A stretch of 64,000 bases of DNA from Serripes groenlandicus (lineage: Eukaryota > Mollusca > Bivalvia > Cardiida > Cardiidae): NCBI GenBank assembly GCA_031761405.1, contig JASEVX010000010.1, positions 28,747,174-28,811,173 of the forward strand. The letters run 5' to 3'. The notes under the pieces are model-generated. The model had not been told where the DNA came from, ran no database searches, and worked only from the letters and a program-made list of their open reading frames with translations. The position numbers and the translations under genes are program-made. Positions 1-10,529 of the stretch are shown piece by piece. How positions within the stretch are numbered: the first letter of the stretch is position 1; every line of letters begins with the position of its first letter.

Positions 1-110
1 AATTATACGTGCTTTGACGCTTGTCAAAAGAGGGAGAGCATGTTGGCCTAGTAGGGGTTCGAACCAACAACCCATGGATTGACAGCCCGCATTGCTACCG
101 GGGTTCGGCT
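1..110 (-). repeat. SINE family 2, head-proximal fragment
   Basis: Contains the reverse complement of the family 2 tRNA-like head (GGTTCGAACC box, then a TTGACAGCCC segment) after a short body piece. It lies in the intron downstream of the cysteine-rich exon and is cut by the window edge. Confidence 0.55.
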
Positions 111-130
111 TGAATTATTGTAAAACTCAC

Positions 131-1275
131 CACACACGTTCTTGTCACAGACACGACATCTTGTTTGGCCATCTATACCAATTTCAAATTGGGCCACTCG
201 ACAGTCATCGGGAATCTTTATTGGACATTGAAGCTGTGGACAAACATCTGGAAAATATATAGATAAATAATTCATCAGATTGAGTAGCGTTTGATGAAAA
301 TGGGTGTTGATGCGTAGACCGGTAAGCACTAGACTCAAGCGGACTCAAGAAAGCAGTCACTGTCCGCTAATATAGATATGATAAATGAGAAAAAACTTAA
401 ATTGAGAGGCACTTTTCGAAAACCAACCGTAGAGTATTTGCGACTAATGTAGATCCAGATCAGCCAGCGCACCCACACAGTCTGGTCTGGTTCTGCACTG
501 TTTACATATAAGTCATAGACGGTTTCATGATTTGTTTTACTTAAAACGGCATCCACTCGGATTGGTGGTGTTGGTGTTAATGAAGCGTTGTATGGAAATA
601 GTTTAATTAATAAGTTTCTATTGGTTTTGTGGAAAACCCACCAAATGCAGAAATTGAAGCATCCACACTTTACATTTAGAATATTATTTCAATGCTGCAC
701 CTAATGAATTTTGTATACACTTCTTTTTTTATGCAAAGAAATAGATTTATAAATATTTCTATATGCCAGAAACATCAAACACTCATTCTCTGTAAATGAG
801 CAGCGCTCTACGAACACAAAGCTTAATGCTAAAATGCGACCAGTGTAGATCCAGATTACGCTGCGCATACGCGTAGTCTAATCTGGATATGCACTGCTTG
901 CTTTTAAGTAAAAGGAATTTTCAAGTAGCCTCAGATATTCGATTGAGGCATACATGTGAATCAGGTAGCATGGCAATGCAAATAGATCTGTTAAGACACT
1001 GGTTACAAATACACGGAATGTTGGTTTTCTGTTTGTGCAAATTTGTGTCGACAAATAATGCTCGTGAGCGTTGATATTCCTCGATGTTATGGTAATTTCT
1101 ATCAGTTCTTTTTTTCATAATTTACTAATCGAAAAATGTGATTAATATGAAGAATAAAACTATAGGAAAATTTTAATAAAATGTCTATAACAGTAACGAC
1201 AAAACGCCTACCTGGTTGCCCGTTGGTCTCCGAAATAATCTGCAACACTAACATAAAACCGAGCGTCAATAACAT
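131..1275 (-). CDS. Secreted cysteine-rich protein, 5' part (two exons, continues beyond left edge)
   Basis: Exon 1 (1275-1212) starts MLLTLGFMLVLQ and encodes a 21-residue hydrophobic signal peptide ending near SETNGQP, then a GTAGGC donor leaving one base. Exon 2 (247-131) follows a TATTTTCCAG acceptor and is in phase: the joined codon gives Asp, then VCPQLQCPIKIPDDC and, further on, CRVCDKNVC, ending at a GTGAGT donor, again with one base left over. Exon 2 is 117 nt, a symmetrical 1-1 module with six cysteines in about 40 residues. Such shuffled modules are typical of extracellular proteins. The spacing (C-x4-C-x7-C ... C-x2-C-x4-C) recalls antistasin or other short inhibitor-like domains, but I cannot assign it firmly. 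The rest of the protein lies left of base 1. Exon prediction is well supported by signal peptide, splice sites and phase; function is unknown. Confidence 0.65.
430..900. repeat. Dispersed GATCAG-type repeat fragments
   Basis: Two short stretches (about 448-505 and 842-898) contain variants of a GTAGATCCAGATCAGC...GCGCA...CAGTCTGGTCTGG...TGCACTG motif. Related stretches occur near 39885-39955, 50655-50710 and 51510-51560, so this is a dispersed repeat with a partly palindromic core. No protein is suggested. Confidence 0.45.
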
Positions 1276-1284
1276 TATGCTTTA

Positions 1285-1870
1285 ATATAGTCGTTCAGTG
1301 TAATATACGTATTAATGTTAACTACTAGGCCAGTTACTATCCACGCCGAAAAGTGAAATGAAACAACTTGACAATCATGTTTTAAAGTGGTCGCTGATCC
1401 CGGCAGGTGTTACCATGGCATTTAGGTTGGATGAGTTATTAACGCGTAAAGGTAACATATACTTAATTATGTAATTAATAAATGGCTGTAACATCAGCAA
1501 CCGCAGCTGTATGAACAATAACAATACAAAACAATTTCGACTACATCCGTGTCTATAACTTAAAAAACAGATCACGATAAAATGATCGATGCTCCAGAAA
1601 AACCAACCTTGATGTAAGTATTACAATACGTGTATGGACAGAGACCTGCAAGCGAAGACATGCTAACGATCCAAATAGGATACTGTTTAACAGAAGTTTC
1701 TTGAAACTCTCTATGACTAACTACCGAATATGTTAGAGCCATATCAAACAGTGCGTATCTGGGTATACACTGGTCGTAAATGCCCTACGGTTGGTTTCGC
1801 CACTTAAATATGCATCTTGTACAAAATATTGCCATTTACTCAGATGAACACTAGACCGAATATTTAATAT
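1285..1870. other. Intergenic, nothing recognised
   Basis: AT-rich sequence upstream of the minus-strand secreted-protein gene. It could hold that gene's promoter and 5' UTR, but no core promoter element is convincing. Confidence 0.3.
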
Positions 1871-1872
1871 TT

Positions 1873-2290
1873 TAATTACAGTCCAACCTGTGTTTAAAGA
1901 TCACCTATGGGTAGAGAACAGTCTGGTCTTTGTTTACAAGTGGTCTTTACTTACAGGGTCATTATGCCAGAAAATGAGTCATTAGGAAATGAAAGTGTGG
2001 TTGCTATAAACAGTGAATTGCTAAGCAAAGGTGGTCTTTAATTACAGTCCAACATGTGTTTAAAGATCACCTATGCATAGAGAACAGTCTGGTCTTTGTT
2101 CACAGCCAGTCTTTAATTACAGTCCAACCTGTTTTTTAAGATCAATCTGGTCTTTGTTCACAGGTGGTCTTTAATTACAGGGTCATTAATGCAGAATATG
2201 AGTAAATTGGGGAATTAAAAGTGCGGTTGCTATAGACAGGACAGGGAATTACTAGACAAAGTTGGTCTTTAGAACAGGTTTGACTGTATT
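1873..2290. mobile_element. Tandem pair of CAGTCAAACCTGTG-type MITEs
   Basis: Left end reads TTACAGTCCAACCTGTGTTT followed by AAGATCACC; the right end reads TTTAGAACAGGTTTGACTGT, its approximate inverse. Internally the left-end motif recurs at about 2043 and 2118, so one and a half to two copies are joined. Other copies are at 18142-18315, 44028-44217 and 57226-57422. The ends with flanking TA suggest a mariner-like non-autonomous element; that class is inference. Confidence 0.6.
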
Positions 2291-2299
2291 TCGGGGATG

Positions 2300-2690
2300 G
2301 GTTGCTGGGGGGTTTAGAGAATTATAATTATGCTAGTTATGTAGTTAAAATAGCAAGGAATATTTATTTAAGAACCCTGAATACATATTCGCACCAATCT
2401 TGCTACGTTTATGTTATTTATAACTTTAATGTTATGACACAGCGAGTTTTGTTTCATGTGTTAGCATTGACGACTCAGACGACCATATACATACTTACAA
2501 CCTTGTCAGAGCATGTAGTGTCTGTTTATCTGTCGTTATCTAACTTTGTTACATTAATTTCACAGCATGTATCCTGTCCCATTAATACAATAAATAGATC
2601 TGCAACAGATGAATTAAAAAAGATAGAGGCAATACGATGGAATATCTCTACATCTGAATGTGTTATTATTTAATACAATTGAACTTTTTG
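2300..2690. other. Intergenic, no convincing gene
   Basis: A 123-codon open frame exists on the plus strand, but its composition is that of AT-rich noncoding DNA and it has no recognisable domain. Confidence 0.3.
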
Positions 2691-2691
2691 T

Positions 2692-2945
2692 AACAAGAGG
2701 AGAAATCGCACATCACGAGCAATTACTCCCTTTCTTATAATGTTTTTCAAAAGTCGTCTGCTGCAAAAAACCTCGAAAAATGTCTGCAAGTATGAAAGAG
2801 TTAACAATTAGCCACATCGGGGGGAATCGTTGTTGTTGTTGCGTAATTATGTTATGCCAAAGTCTAAAAGGTTCATCCAGTTGAACTAGTAGCTTTATAA
2901 ACTTGATTTTACGCAAAATTAAAACCCTTTACCTCAAAGAAAAGC
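2692..2945. mobile_element. Degenerate hairpin-MITE fragment
   Basis: Shows the family's core (GAGGAGAAATCGC...GAGCAATTACTCC) and part of the right arm (AAAAGTCGTCTGCTGC, then GTCTGCAAGTATGAAAGAG ending TTAA near 2807). The remainder is eroded. Confidence 0.5.
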
Positions 2946-3066
2946 TTATCGATGTCGTTACAGCTCTCCTTTAATGAAGACGTCATTTTAAACATAACAA
3001 AAGTCGGCATTTAATAATCTTTGAAAATGAGAAATTGCTCATTAATTATGACGCTAGTCAAGATGT

Positions 3067-3775
3067 CAATTATCAGAAAAAATCAGTGTCCGAGCCAAAG
3101 TACGAACTCACGACCCCTGGAATGATATTCCTCATCGTAAGGGACTGAGCTCTATCGCGGTTTGACCGTGCCGGAGTACGAACTCACGACCCTTGGAATG
3201 ATATTCCTCATCGTAAGGGACTGAGCTCTATCGCGGTTTGACCGTTCCGGGGTACGAACTCACGACCCCTGGAATGATATTCCTCATCGTAAAGGACTGA
3301 GCTCTATCGCGGTTTGACCGTTCCGGAGTACGAACTCACGATCCCTGGATTGATATTCCTCATCGTTAGGGACTGAGCTCTATCGCGGTTTGACTGTGCC
3401 GGAGTACGAACACATGACCCCTGGATTGATATTTCTCATCTTTAGGGACTGATCTCTATCGCGGTTTGACCGTGCCGGAGTACGAACTCACGACCCCTGG
3501 AATGATATTCCTCATCGTTAGGGACTGAGCTCTACGCGGTTTGACCGTGCCGGAGTACGAACTCACGACCCCTGGATTGATATTTCTCATTGTAAGGGAC
3601 TGAGCTCTATCGCGGTTTGACCGTGCCGGAGTACGAACTCACGACCCCTCGATTGATATTCCTGATCGTAAGGGACTCAGCTCTATCTCGGTTTGACCGA
3701 GCCGGAGAACAACGAACTCACGATCTCTGGATTAATATTCCTCATCGTCAGGGACTGAGCTCTATCGCGGTTTAA
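3067..3775 (-). repeat. Tandem array of nine tRNA-like SINE-head units (75-76 bp)
   Basis: Nine units begin near 3101, 3176, 3252, 3328, 3404, 3480, 3554, 3630 and 3708. Each reads TACGAACTCACGACCCCTGG, then a variable TGATATTCCTCATCG part, then GGGACTGAGCTC, TATCGCGG and a linker. On the minus strand each unit resembles the tRNA-like head of SINE family 2 (A box GAGCTCAGTCC, B box GAGTTCGTAC). The sequence before the first unit (CAGAAAAAATCAGTGTCCGA) matches family 2 body sequence, so the array is an internal expansion of one SINE. No complete tRNA fold is expected. Confidence 0.75.
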
Positions 3776-3784
3776 TAAAGCACA

Positions 3785-4730
3785 CTTAAACATGTGTTAC
3801 ATACGACATTTATATACTGGACGTATATATGAATTGGCCACGCCAATGACAGGTGGACAGGCTGGGGAAAATGTATTACCCCCAACATAGACGACATGTG
3901 ACGCCTATACAGTAGACAACTCTTAAAACAGTGTGAGAAAAAGAGGAATTGCGTAAATTAAAATGTTATCAAATCTGAACGAAAAACATACTCCCATTAA
4001 TCTCACTTGTTTGTTATTTCTCTTCCTCCGATGTGTTCAGGGCTTTAAGCACATATTACTATAAGTATGTACAATATCATGGAACGGTTAATAATATACA
4101 GGCTGAACCCTATCTCACATACAGCAAATCTGCAGCAGACGAGTCTGAACAAATTGGTACTCTTTTTAATTTAAAGTATACTTATTGTACGGGGTTGAAC
4201 TCATTGTAGCAAAAGGGGGAAATTGAATATCATGATCAATTTCTCCGTGTGTGAAAAAGTCAGCGCTTGTTCCAGTGAAAGGTTTAATCTACACGGCGTA
4301 ATGTATCTGATGTGGGAAGAGAAAATACTACCTATAAATACGTTTTATATAGATCTGCAGTTTCATTTTTTTTTTTTTCGATTCCATTATTTCTGCATGG
4401 TTCAATGTGTAGGCTTGTTCAGGTGTGTATACATTAATCACTCAGGCCATTCGGCCTTCGTGATTAATTACTACACACCTGAACTCCAAATCGTGATATA
4501 AGAGCAGGTATATCACTCACAATGAGATATATCTCCTATTTATAATACTATTGACAATTTCTCATCTATACGCAAAGAGGAGGGATTTGAGCGTGTTATT
4601 ATACAGTATATCCCTCTAAACTCCCGGAACTATATGAAAATATAGAAGGTTCAAATATGCAATACAAACTGAAGGCTGAGGGGGTAAGGGCTATGAAAAA
4701 TGAGTATCAGCCTGCCACTTCGTGCAGTTT
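3785..4730. other. Intergenic, AT-rich; one strong hairpin
   Basis: Nothing coding is supported here. The only structured element is the hairpin at 4417-4484. Confidence 0.35.
4417..4484. other. 68-nt inverted repeat (hairpin)
   Basis: Arms GTTCAGGTGTGT and TTAATCAC pair with GTGATTAA and ACACACCTGAAC, and the loop itself contains the small inverted repeat AGGCC/GGCCT. It could be a tiny palindromic transposon derivative or a transcribed hairpin; the sequence alone does not decide. Confidence 0.5.
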
Positions 4731-4733
4731 GGT

Positions 4734-4995
4734 TAGAACCGCCTCGGTGGTGTAATGGTTATAATGTCCGCCTCGAGAGCGGTCGACCAGTGTTTAATCC
4801 CCGGTCAGGTCATACCAAAGACTTGAAAGCGGTAGTAGTTATTTCTCTCCATGGTGCTAAGTGTTGCGGACTGCCGAACTGGCTTAAGGATAAGCTTCAA
4901 ATCAGCACTGATAATTTACACAGGAAAATGACTGAAATACTGTTTTGGGCTAACTTCAAAATCAGATCGGCTCCCTGATCAATATCTGAATATGT
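4734..4995 (+). repeat. SINE family 1, tRNA-like head plus eroded body
   Basis: Head ACCGCCTCGGTGGTGTAATG (A-box region) and TTTAATCCCCGG (B-box region), then TCATACCAAAGACTTGAAAG and a body with the TGGTGCTAAGTGTTGCGG segment. The 3' tail is not intact. Confidence 0.6.
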
Positions 4996-5407
4996 GACAG
5001 TGCAGCGTTTTACCTCCGTGAAATCGTTAATAGATTGGCTGTCTGGGTATGACAAGTGCTGAGTCATACTATGATCATCTCATGATATTTGGGTGCTGCT
5101 TAGACAAGTTAGGTGACTCACGTGCACATCGTGGTCCTGTGTAAATTAAGGGAAATCCATTTTGTAGACCTTCTATCAAGAATATAGCATCCTTATGCTG
5201 GTAGTCATAAATGTACACTATTTTCCATCAATGGATACACAAATTGTCAGCCTTTTTTAGTTGTTGTTTAGTTAAAGCCGGCCGGTGAGTGAGCAGCCAG
5301 TTCACCTTCCCATATGTTTTCTCACAACTCACTTGACTTTTGTTAAACGTCGGTTATTGTTTATATAAGGGTTGTCTGCCTGTATCTTGTCGTATAAATA
5401 AATTTAG

Positions 5408-5480
5408 ACTGTCTGCGTGTAGTGGTAGAGCGTTCGTCGCTACGGGAGGTCGCAGGATTCGGAGATAGTGGCTTAGTGGT
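5408..5480 (+). repeat. tRNA-like SINE-head fragment
   Basis: TGCGTGTAGTGGTAGAGCGT followed by GGGAGGTCGCAGGATTCG resembles the family 1 head. No body follows. Confidence 0.4.
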
Positions 5481-5931
5481 AATGTACCTCGAAACTCCTG
5501 TGATCAAAGCCTATGAGAGTGGGTCTAACATACGGGTTGTACCCAAACAATTAGTGCCAGAACTGGTTGAGCGTAATAAATACTTAGAGATTTCAGTAGT
5601 ATGAACTTTATTCACAATCGATTAAATTTAGCGGGTCTGGACTAGCCTATTCAATAATTATCCTCTAGTTAAAGGGACGTCGTGCGGAAAGCTTTCATTT
5701 CCTGATATTATATCATATCATTTACCTCAGTTTTTATGTAAAAAATGAATCACTAATCTTCGGAAATACTCGATATGACGGAGATTGCCGAGCTTATACG
5801 AATGCCTTACCTGAACGTATTAATGACGTCATGACGTTGTATCCACAACGTTTATTCAACGTCGCAACAGCGGTCATAAAACTCGTCCAAGAAATAAATA
5901 TTAATTTCAACTTATCATTTATAAATCAAAT

Positions 5932-8900
5932 ATGGGGAATTGTTTTCCTAAATTACGAGGTAAAAAAAAGAAAAGCGTCTCAGAGATTCTAAGCTTATCT
6001 TCATGTTCCACGTCATGCTGCAGCAGGACACCATCAAAGTTAGAGGATGATATGGTAAAGGAACTGAGTTCGTCTACCCTGGAAAGTGAATCATCGTCGT
6101 CCTTAGAAGCCGAGCTAGATCAGATCAGTGATACAATTCAGTTCACTGAAGGTGAGTTAAATTATCATAGTATACAAATCAGTTCACTGAAGGTGAGTAA
6201 CATTACCATAGTATACGATTCAGTTCACTGAAGGTGAGTAACATTACCATAGTATACGATTCAGTTCACTAAAGGTGAGTAACATTACCATAAAATACAA
6301 TTCAGTTCACTGAAGGTGAGTAACATTACCATAGTATACAATTCAGTTCACTGAAGGTGAGTAACATTACCATAGTATACAATTCAGTTCACTGAAGGTG
6401 AATAACATTACCATAGTATACAATTCAGTTCATTGAAGGTGAGTAACATTACCATAGTATACAATTCAGTTCCCTGAAGGTGAGTAACATTACCATAGTA
6501 TACAATTCAGTTCACTGAAGGTGAGTAACATTACCATAGTATACAATTCAGTTCATTGAAGGTGAGTAACATTACCATAGTATACAATTAATTTCACTGA
6601 AGGTGAGTAACATTACCATAGAATACAATTCAGTTCACTGAAGGCGAATAACATTACTCTAGTATACAATTCAGTTACAGTTCAAACCAACCACAACTGC
6701 GCATCTATTATATCCAATCTAAATATCCTCTTGTTTTCAAAGGTTTATTCGCAGCTTTAGTTACTAATTGGAGATTGGTGTAGCTTAAGATAAGACTACC
6801 AAGATGTGCCCATTGATATGGTTCTTCATTGACTAACCATTCCTAAGGTTGGTTCTCCTATAATATGCTTATGACAGGTCGTTTTATAAGTGTTTCGTCA
6901 AATAGATACTTAATCTAAGTAAGAGAGAAAGCTTTTCTTTAATTTCAAGAGATATCTCACGTTTCAACATTTTAGATATATTTCTAAGTTAGATAGAAAT
7001 ATATTACAATCTTAGAGATATCTATTTAAGTTTAAAAGATATTATGTCTCCAAGTTAGTCGATTGTATTGGTCTCAAAACTTTGCAAAAATGCATTGGTT
7101 TTTAATTTATTACTTTATATCAAATAACTGAAAGTTGGAAAATGGTAAACCGATACTTTATCAAGACTCTTCTCTCTTTGTTGGAGAGGTGACCGCCTCG
7201 GTGGTGCAATGTGGTAGAGCGATCGTCTCGGGAGCGGATTCATACCAAAGACTTTAAAAATGGTAGTTATGGCTGCCCTCCTTGGCGCTCAGGGTTGGGG
7301 GGTTAGCATAACGACTAACTCGCTGATGTCAGGATAAATGAACCAGAAGTACTGGTAATTTACCCAGTTATGTTCTACTTAAATGACTTGTCACGCTACG
7401 CATACTTGTATCAACATGTTGTGTTCATGTCTGTTACACAACTAATTATCCTTCAACGGGTAATTGGCAAAAATATACTTAAAGGTCGGTTTTAACAACA
7501 ATTTACTTATTCGGGGATGCAATTTAGGTAGAAAGTGCGTACGGGGATACAATGAACAAAGCGGGCTTGACAAGTGGAGTTTCCATTGAACATTCACGAC
7601 CTTAAACGGATAATATATATAGCATTCTCCTTCGCATGGCGGTCGTTCCTTCCACTCACTTTCATTCTCCTTCGTTCCTTAAAGTAATTTTCACAATGTA
7701 ATGAGTCGATACTGTTAGGGCGTGGTTAGATAGTGGGAGAATAGAAGCCTCAATCATTTTATGGGATAATTATATGAACCGCGTCTATCTAAAAGGGACA
7801 TTGTTGTTATTGCAATAAGTAAGGCCGCACTTGAGCATTGACATACCCAGTCTCATCAGCGTTTTCACTCGTGTCTATACATGTATATAGACATTTTTCT
7901 GAAACAAACTAGGAGTGTAGACCCGCTAGTTAAACCCATTACTTCACAGAAACGACAGTTGACACCTGCCATTCTATCGAAAAGGGACATTGTTGTTATT
8001 GCAATAAGTAAGGCCGCACTTGAGCATTGACATACCCAGTCTCATCAGCGTTTTCACTCGTGTCTATACATGTATATAGACATTTTTCTGAAACAAACTA
8101 GGAGTGTAGACCCGCTAGTTAAACCCATTACTTCACAGAAACGACAGTTGACACCTGCCATTGAACATGACTTTTGAAAACTTTGCAATATTTTCAACTA
8201 TTTTTCAATATAAATCTGTGTTGAAATTGTTTGTCTGATGATTGTATAGCAGACGACTTTTGAAAAGTCATGTGAAGTAATTTGTTAAAGATAACAACAT
8301 TTTAAATGATGCTGAACTATAGAGGCAATATGAATCTTAATCCTATACCTCATATAGACGCTTTCTGACGCCTCTGCAGCAGACGGATTATTGAAAACAA
8401 AGTGACAAAAGAAGAATTTTCTCAAAACTAGCAATTTCTCTTCTTTTGCCACAATGTTTTCCACTTTTAGTCATAGGTTATCCATTCAATTATAAAGATT
8501 TTCTTTTTTCTGACAAAAAATGTTCAAAGTCGTCTGCTGCAGAATTATTGTATACGGGAAAGGGTTAATCGCTTGAGCGCAGCTCATATATAAAATGTAC
8601 CTTCTCTTTACAGTACACGAAATCTACATCGAAAAACCAGGATTCAGCTATGTCGTTCATTTCAACAAAGGCAGACCCGAGAGAATGCCGTCTAGACTGG
8701 CTGAAAGATCTGCCACTCGTCTTAAAGTCGTTTCGTCCATACCCAAGGTAACACACTACTTCATCGATGTTTGAATACGTTTATTGCATTGTGACTAGCT
8801 TCATTAGTCTTCCACATTTGGGTTAAATATTTCATGGTGGAAGGTAGCCAGTTGCTTTGGAAAAATCTTGTGTCGAGTACAAAGTTGGGAAAGCCGGGAA

Positions 8901-10520
8901 ACACACTATGTTATCGATGTTTGAATAAGTTGCTTACACATGTACAATGTGTAACTGTATCAAAAGCAGGTTTTATGATAGCGTTAAACTAATGCATGGA
9001 ATATAAACTGCGTTGATGAACTCTCTATACGGTTACATTGCTGTTTACAGTATCCTAATTATGAATGTGTTCATAACAAGACACAACTTAGAAATGAATG
9101 TGAATCTATTTATAAACGGGTAGACGATCCTGCAAAGTAAGTTACTAGCACGCTACTAAAACACCACAAAGTGTAGAAATCAACTTTACATCAATACAAA
9201 TCTAGCGCTTACACTAACCACAAGTTATAAAGGTAAACAACGTAAATAATAATTATGCTTGAAGGTTGCTTATTTATTAATTGGAATCTGGAATATCACC
9301 GATTTTATAGAACTTCATTTGTATCACGGCGACCAGTTCACTTTACCCTGTAGTTCCTGACTCTACCGCACAGTTAAATCACGGCGGATAACTCACCTAA
9401 CCCTGACTCTATCGCACAGTTAAATCACGGCGGATAACTCACCTATCCCTGACTCTATCGCACAGTTAAATCACGGCGGCTAGTTCACCTTTCCCTGGCT
9501 CTATCGCAGAGTTAAATTACGGCGGCTAATTCACCTATCCCTGGCTCTATCGCACAGTTAAATCACGGCGGCTAGTTCACCTTTCGCTGGCTCTATCGCA
9601 CATTTAAGACAAGGCGGTCAGTTCACCTTACCCTGTATTTCCTGGCTCTATCGCACATTTAAATCACGGCGGTCAGTTCACCTTACCCTGTATTTCCTGG
9701 CTCTTTCGCACATTTAAAACACGGCGGCCAGTTCACCTTACCCTGTATTTCCTGACTCTATCGCACATTTTAATCACGGCGGCTAGTTCACCTATCCCTG
9801 GCTACATCGCATAATTATTTCATCTATCCCTGGCTCTTTCACATAATTATATCATCTATCCCTTGTTCTCTTGCACCAGTACTCCACACAACATCTTTCT
9901 AGACAAACCGCTACACAGACTAGGCACACCAATGGAAGATAAAATGGCACTGTCAAAATGAATTGCGAATCATCGGAGCTGTAACGCCAGAATTTGAACT
10001 AACTATCCCTGGCTTGATAACATTAGTCGCTATCGTATCTTACCCTGTTTAAAATTACAAGCAATTATTTGAAAATAACTTTGTTAAGTCTTTTTCTTTA
10101 AGAATATGAGTGTTTTTGGAAAAATGAGGGAATGATTTTGAGACATTGTTGAAAAAGTTATGGAGCAAAGAGAAAATTTCCGCTTTTAACAAGTTCTCTT
10201 TTCCCCAGAATGTTTTCATTACGTCGTATGCTTCAAATATGCCAAATCTCGTCTGCATGGAGAAATGTGTTACATGTATTATATATAACCCTTTCTCTTC
10301 TTAATAGTTGACCGAAGAAGACGAAAGATACATGGATGAGATTGTGAAAGAAGTGGAGGAGAAAGAAAGATTAGAGCAAGAACTAAAAGAAAGGCAGGAC
10401 CAGGCTAGGGCACTCCGAGAAGCACATTTGAACGCCGTCAGAGAAAAGGCTAGATCGATGCGAATGAAGGCTAAACACAGGGGATTGGGCCATGGGGACG
10501 GGGAGGGGGATATAGATTAA
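5932..10520 (+). CDS. Stathmin/SCG10-like protein with N-terminal lipidation signals (three exons, 188 aa)
   Basis: Exons 5932-6151, 8614-8747 and 10308-10520 join in phase (1, 0) using donors GTGAGT and GTAACA and acceptors CTTTACAG and CTTAATAG; the stop is TAA. Residues 1-14 (MGNCFPKLRGKKKK) combine an N-myristoylation glycine, Cys4 and a basic patch. Further cysteines (25, 29, 30) and a Ser-rich acidic stretch follow. Exon 2 opens with a short strand-like segment (IYIEKPGFSYVVHF). Exon 3 is a charged helix (LTEEDERYMDEIVKEVEEKE ... REAHLNAVREKARSM). The order membrane anchor, strand cap, acidic/basic helix, the REAHL-type motif and the 188-residue length resemble SCG10-type stathmins, which bind tubulin and are membrane-anchored by palmitoylation. 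Similarity is judged by eye, and the helix is shorter than a canonical stathmin domain. The donor of exon 1 is the founder of a 13-unit array at 6139-6671. It could instead be an unrelated coiled-coil membrane-anchored protein. Confidence 0.6.
6139..6671 (+). repeat. 41-bp minisatellite made of the exon 1/intron 1 boundary (13 units)
   Basis: Units start every 41 bp from 6139. Each reads CAGTTCACTGAAGGTGAGTA followed by ACATTACCATAGTATACAATT with few changes. The first unit's CAGTTCACTGAAG is the true 3' end of exon 1, and its GTGAGT is the splice donor. GT falls at 6152, 6193, 6234, 6275, 6316, 6357, 6398 (GTGAAT), 6439, 6480, 6521, 6562 and 6603; unit 13 at 6644 has GC. Only the first donor keeps the frame with exon 2. 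Confidence 0.9.
6675..7185. other. Intron 1 of the stathmin-like gene, AT-rich
   Basis: About 6930-7040 holds loosely repeated AGATATxTCTAAGTTAGAT motifs on both strands. Nothing coding is seen. Confidence 0.35.
7188..7400 (+). repeat. SINE family 1 copy
   Basis: Head GACCGCCTCGGTGGTGCAAT with a shortened B-box region, then TCATACCAAAGACTTTAAAA, GCTGCCCTCCTTGGCGCTCA, the TCGCTGATGTCAGGATAAAT block and AAGTACTGGTAATTTACCCA. The shared 3' tail is missing. Confidence 0.75.
7784..8162. repeat. Exact-looking 189-bp tandem duplication
   Basis: The stretch TCTATCxAAAAGGGACATTG ... GACAGTTGACACCTGCC occurs at 7784-7972 and again at 7973-8161, with essentially no differences in the copied part. The lack of divergence implies a recent event, or an assembly artefact. 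Confidence 0.85.
8337..8568 (-). mobile_element. Hairpin MITE, TTAA-bounded, near full length
   Basis: TTAA at both ends; left end decayed (TCCTATACCTCATATAGACG), right end intact (GGGAAAGGG before TTAA). It lies in intron 1 of the stathmin-like gene, 45 bp before exon 2. Confidence 0.75.
8755..9300. other. Intron 2 of the stathmin-like gene, nothing recognised
   Basis: AT-rich intronic sequence without open frames or repeat boundaries that I can identify. Confidence 0.3.
9318..10050 (-). repeat. SINE family 2 copy with its body segment tandemly amplified
   Basis: About eleven units of 45-57 bp between 9323 and 9840 repeat ATCACGGCGGCxAGTTCACC, then CCCTGxxTCTATCGCACA. After the array come normal family 2 body pieces (CACCAGTACTCCACACAACA; CAATGGAAGATAAAATGGCA) and an eroded head (CCAGAATTTGAACTAACTAT). 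The expansion is therefore inside a single SINE, within intron 2 of the stathmin-like gene. Confidence 0.75.
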
Positions 10521-10529
10521 GAAGGGTGG

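Noticed and set aside
2302..2673. 123-codon open frame on the plus strand
   Set aside because: No domain, low-complexity AT-driven composition, no splice or start context support, borders a repeat.
6139..6671. CRISPR-like regular array
   Set aside because: Direct tandem repeats without unique spacers, in a eukaryotic gene; it is a minisatellite. The same applies to the arrays at 3067, 9318, 13572 and 21886.
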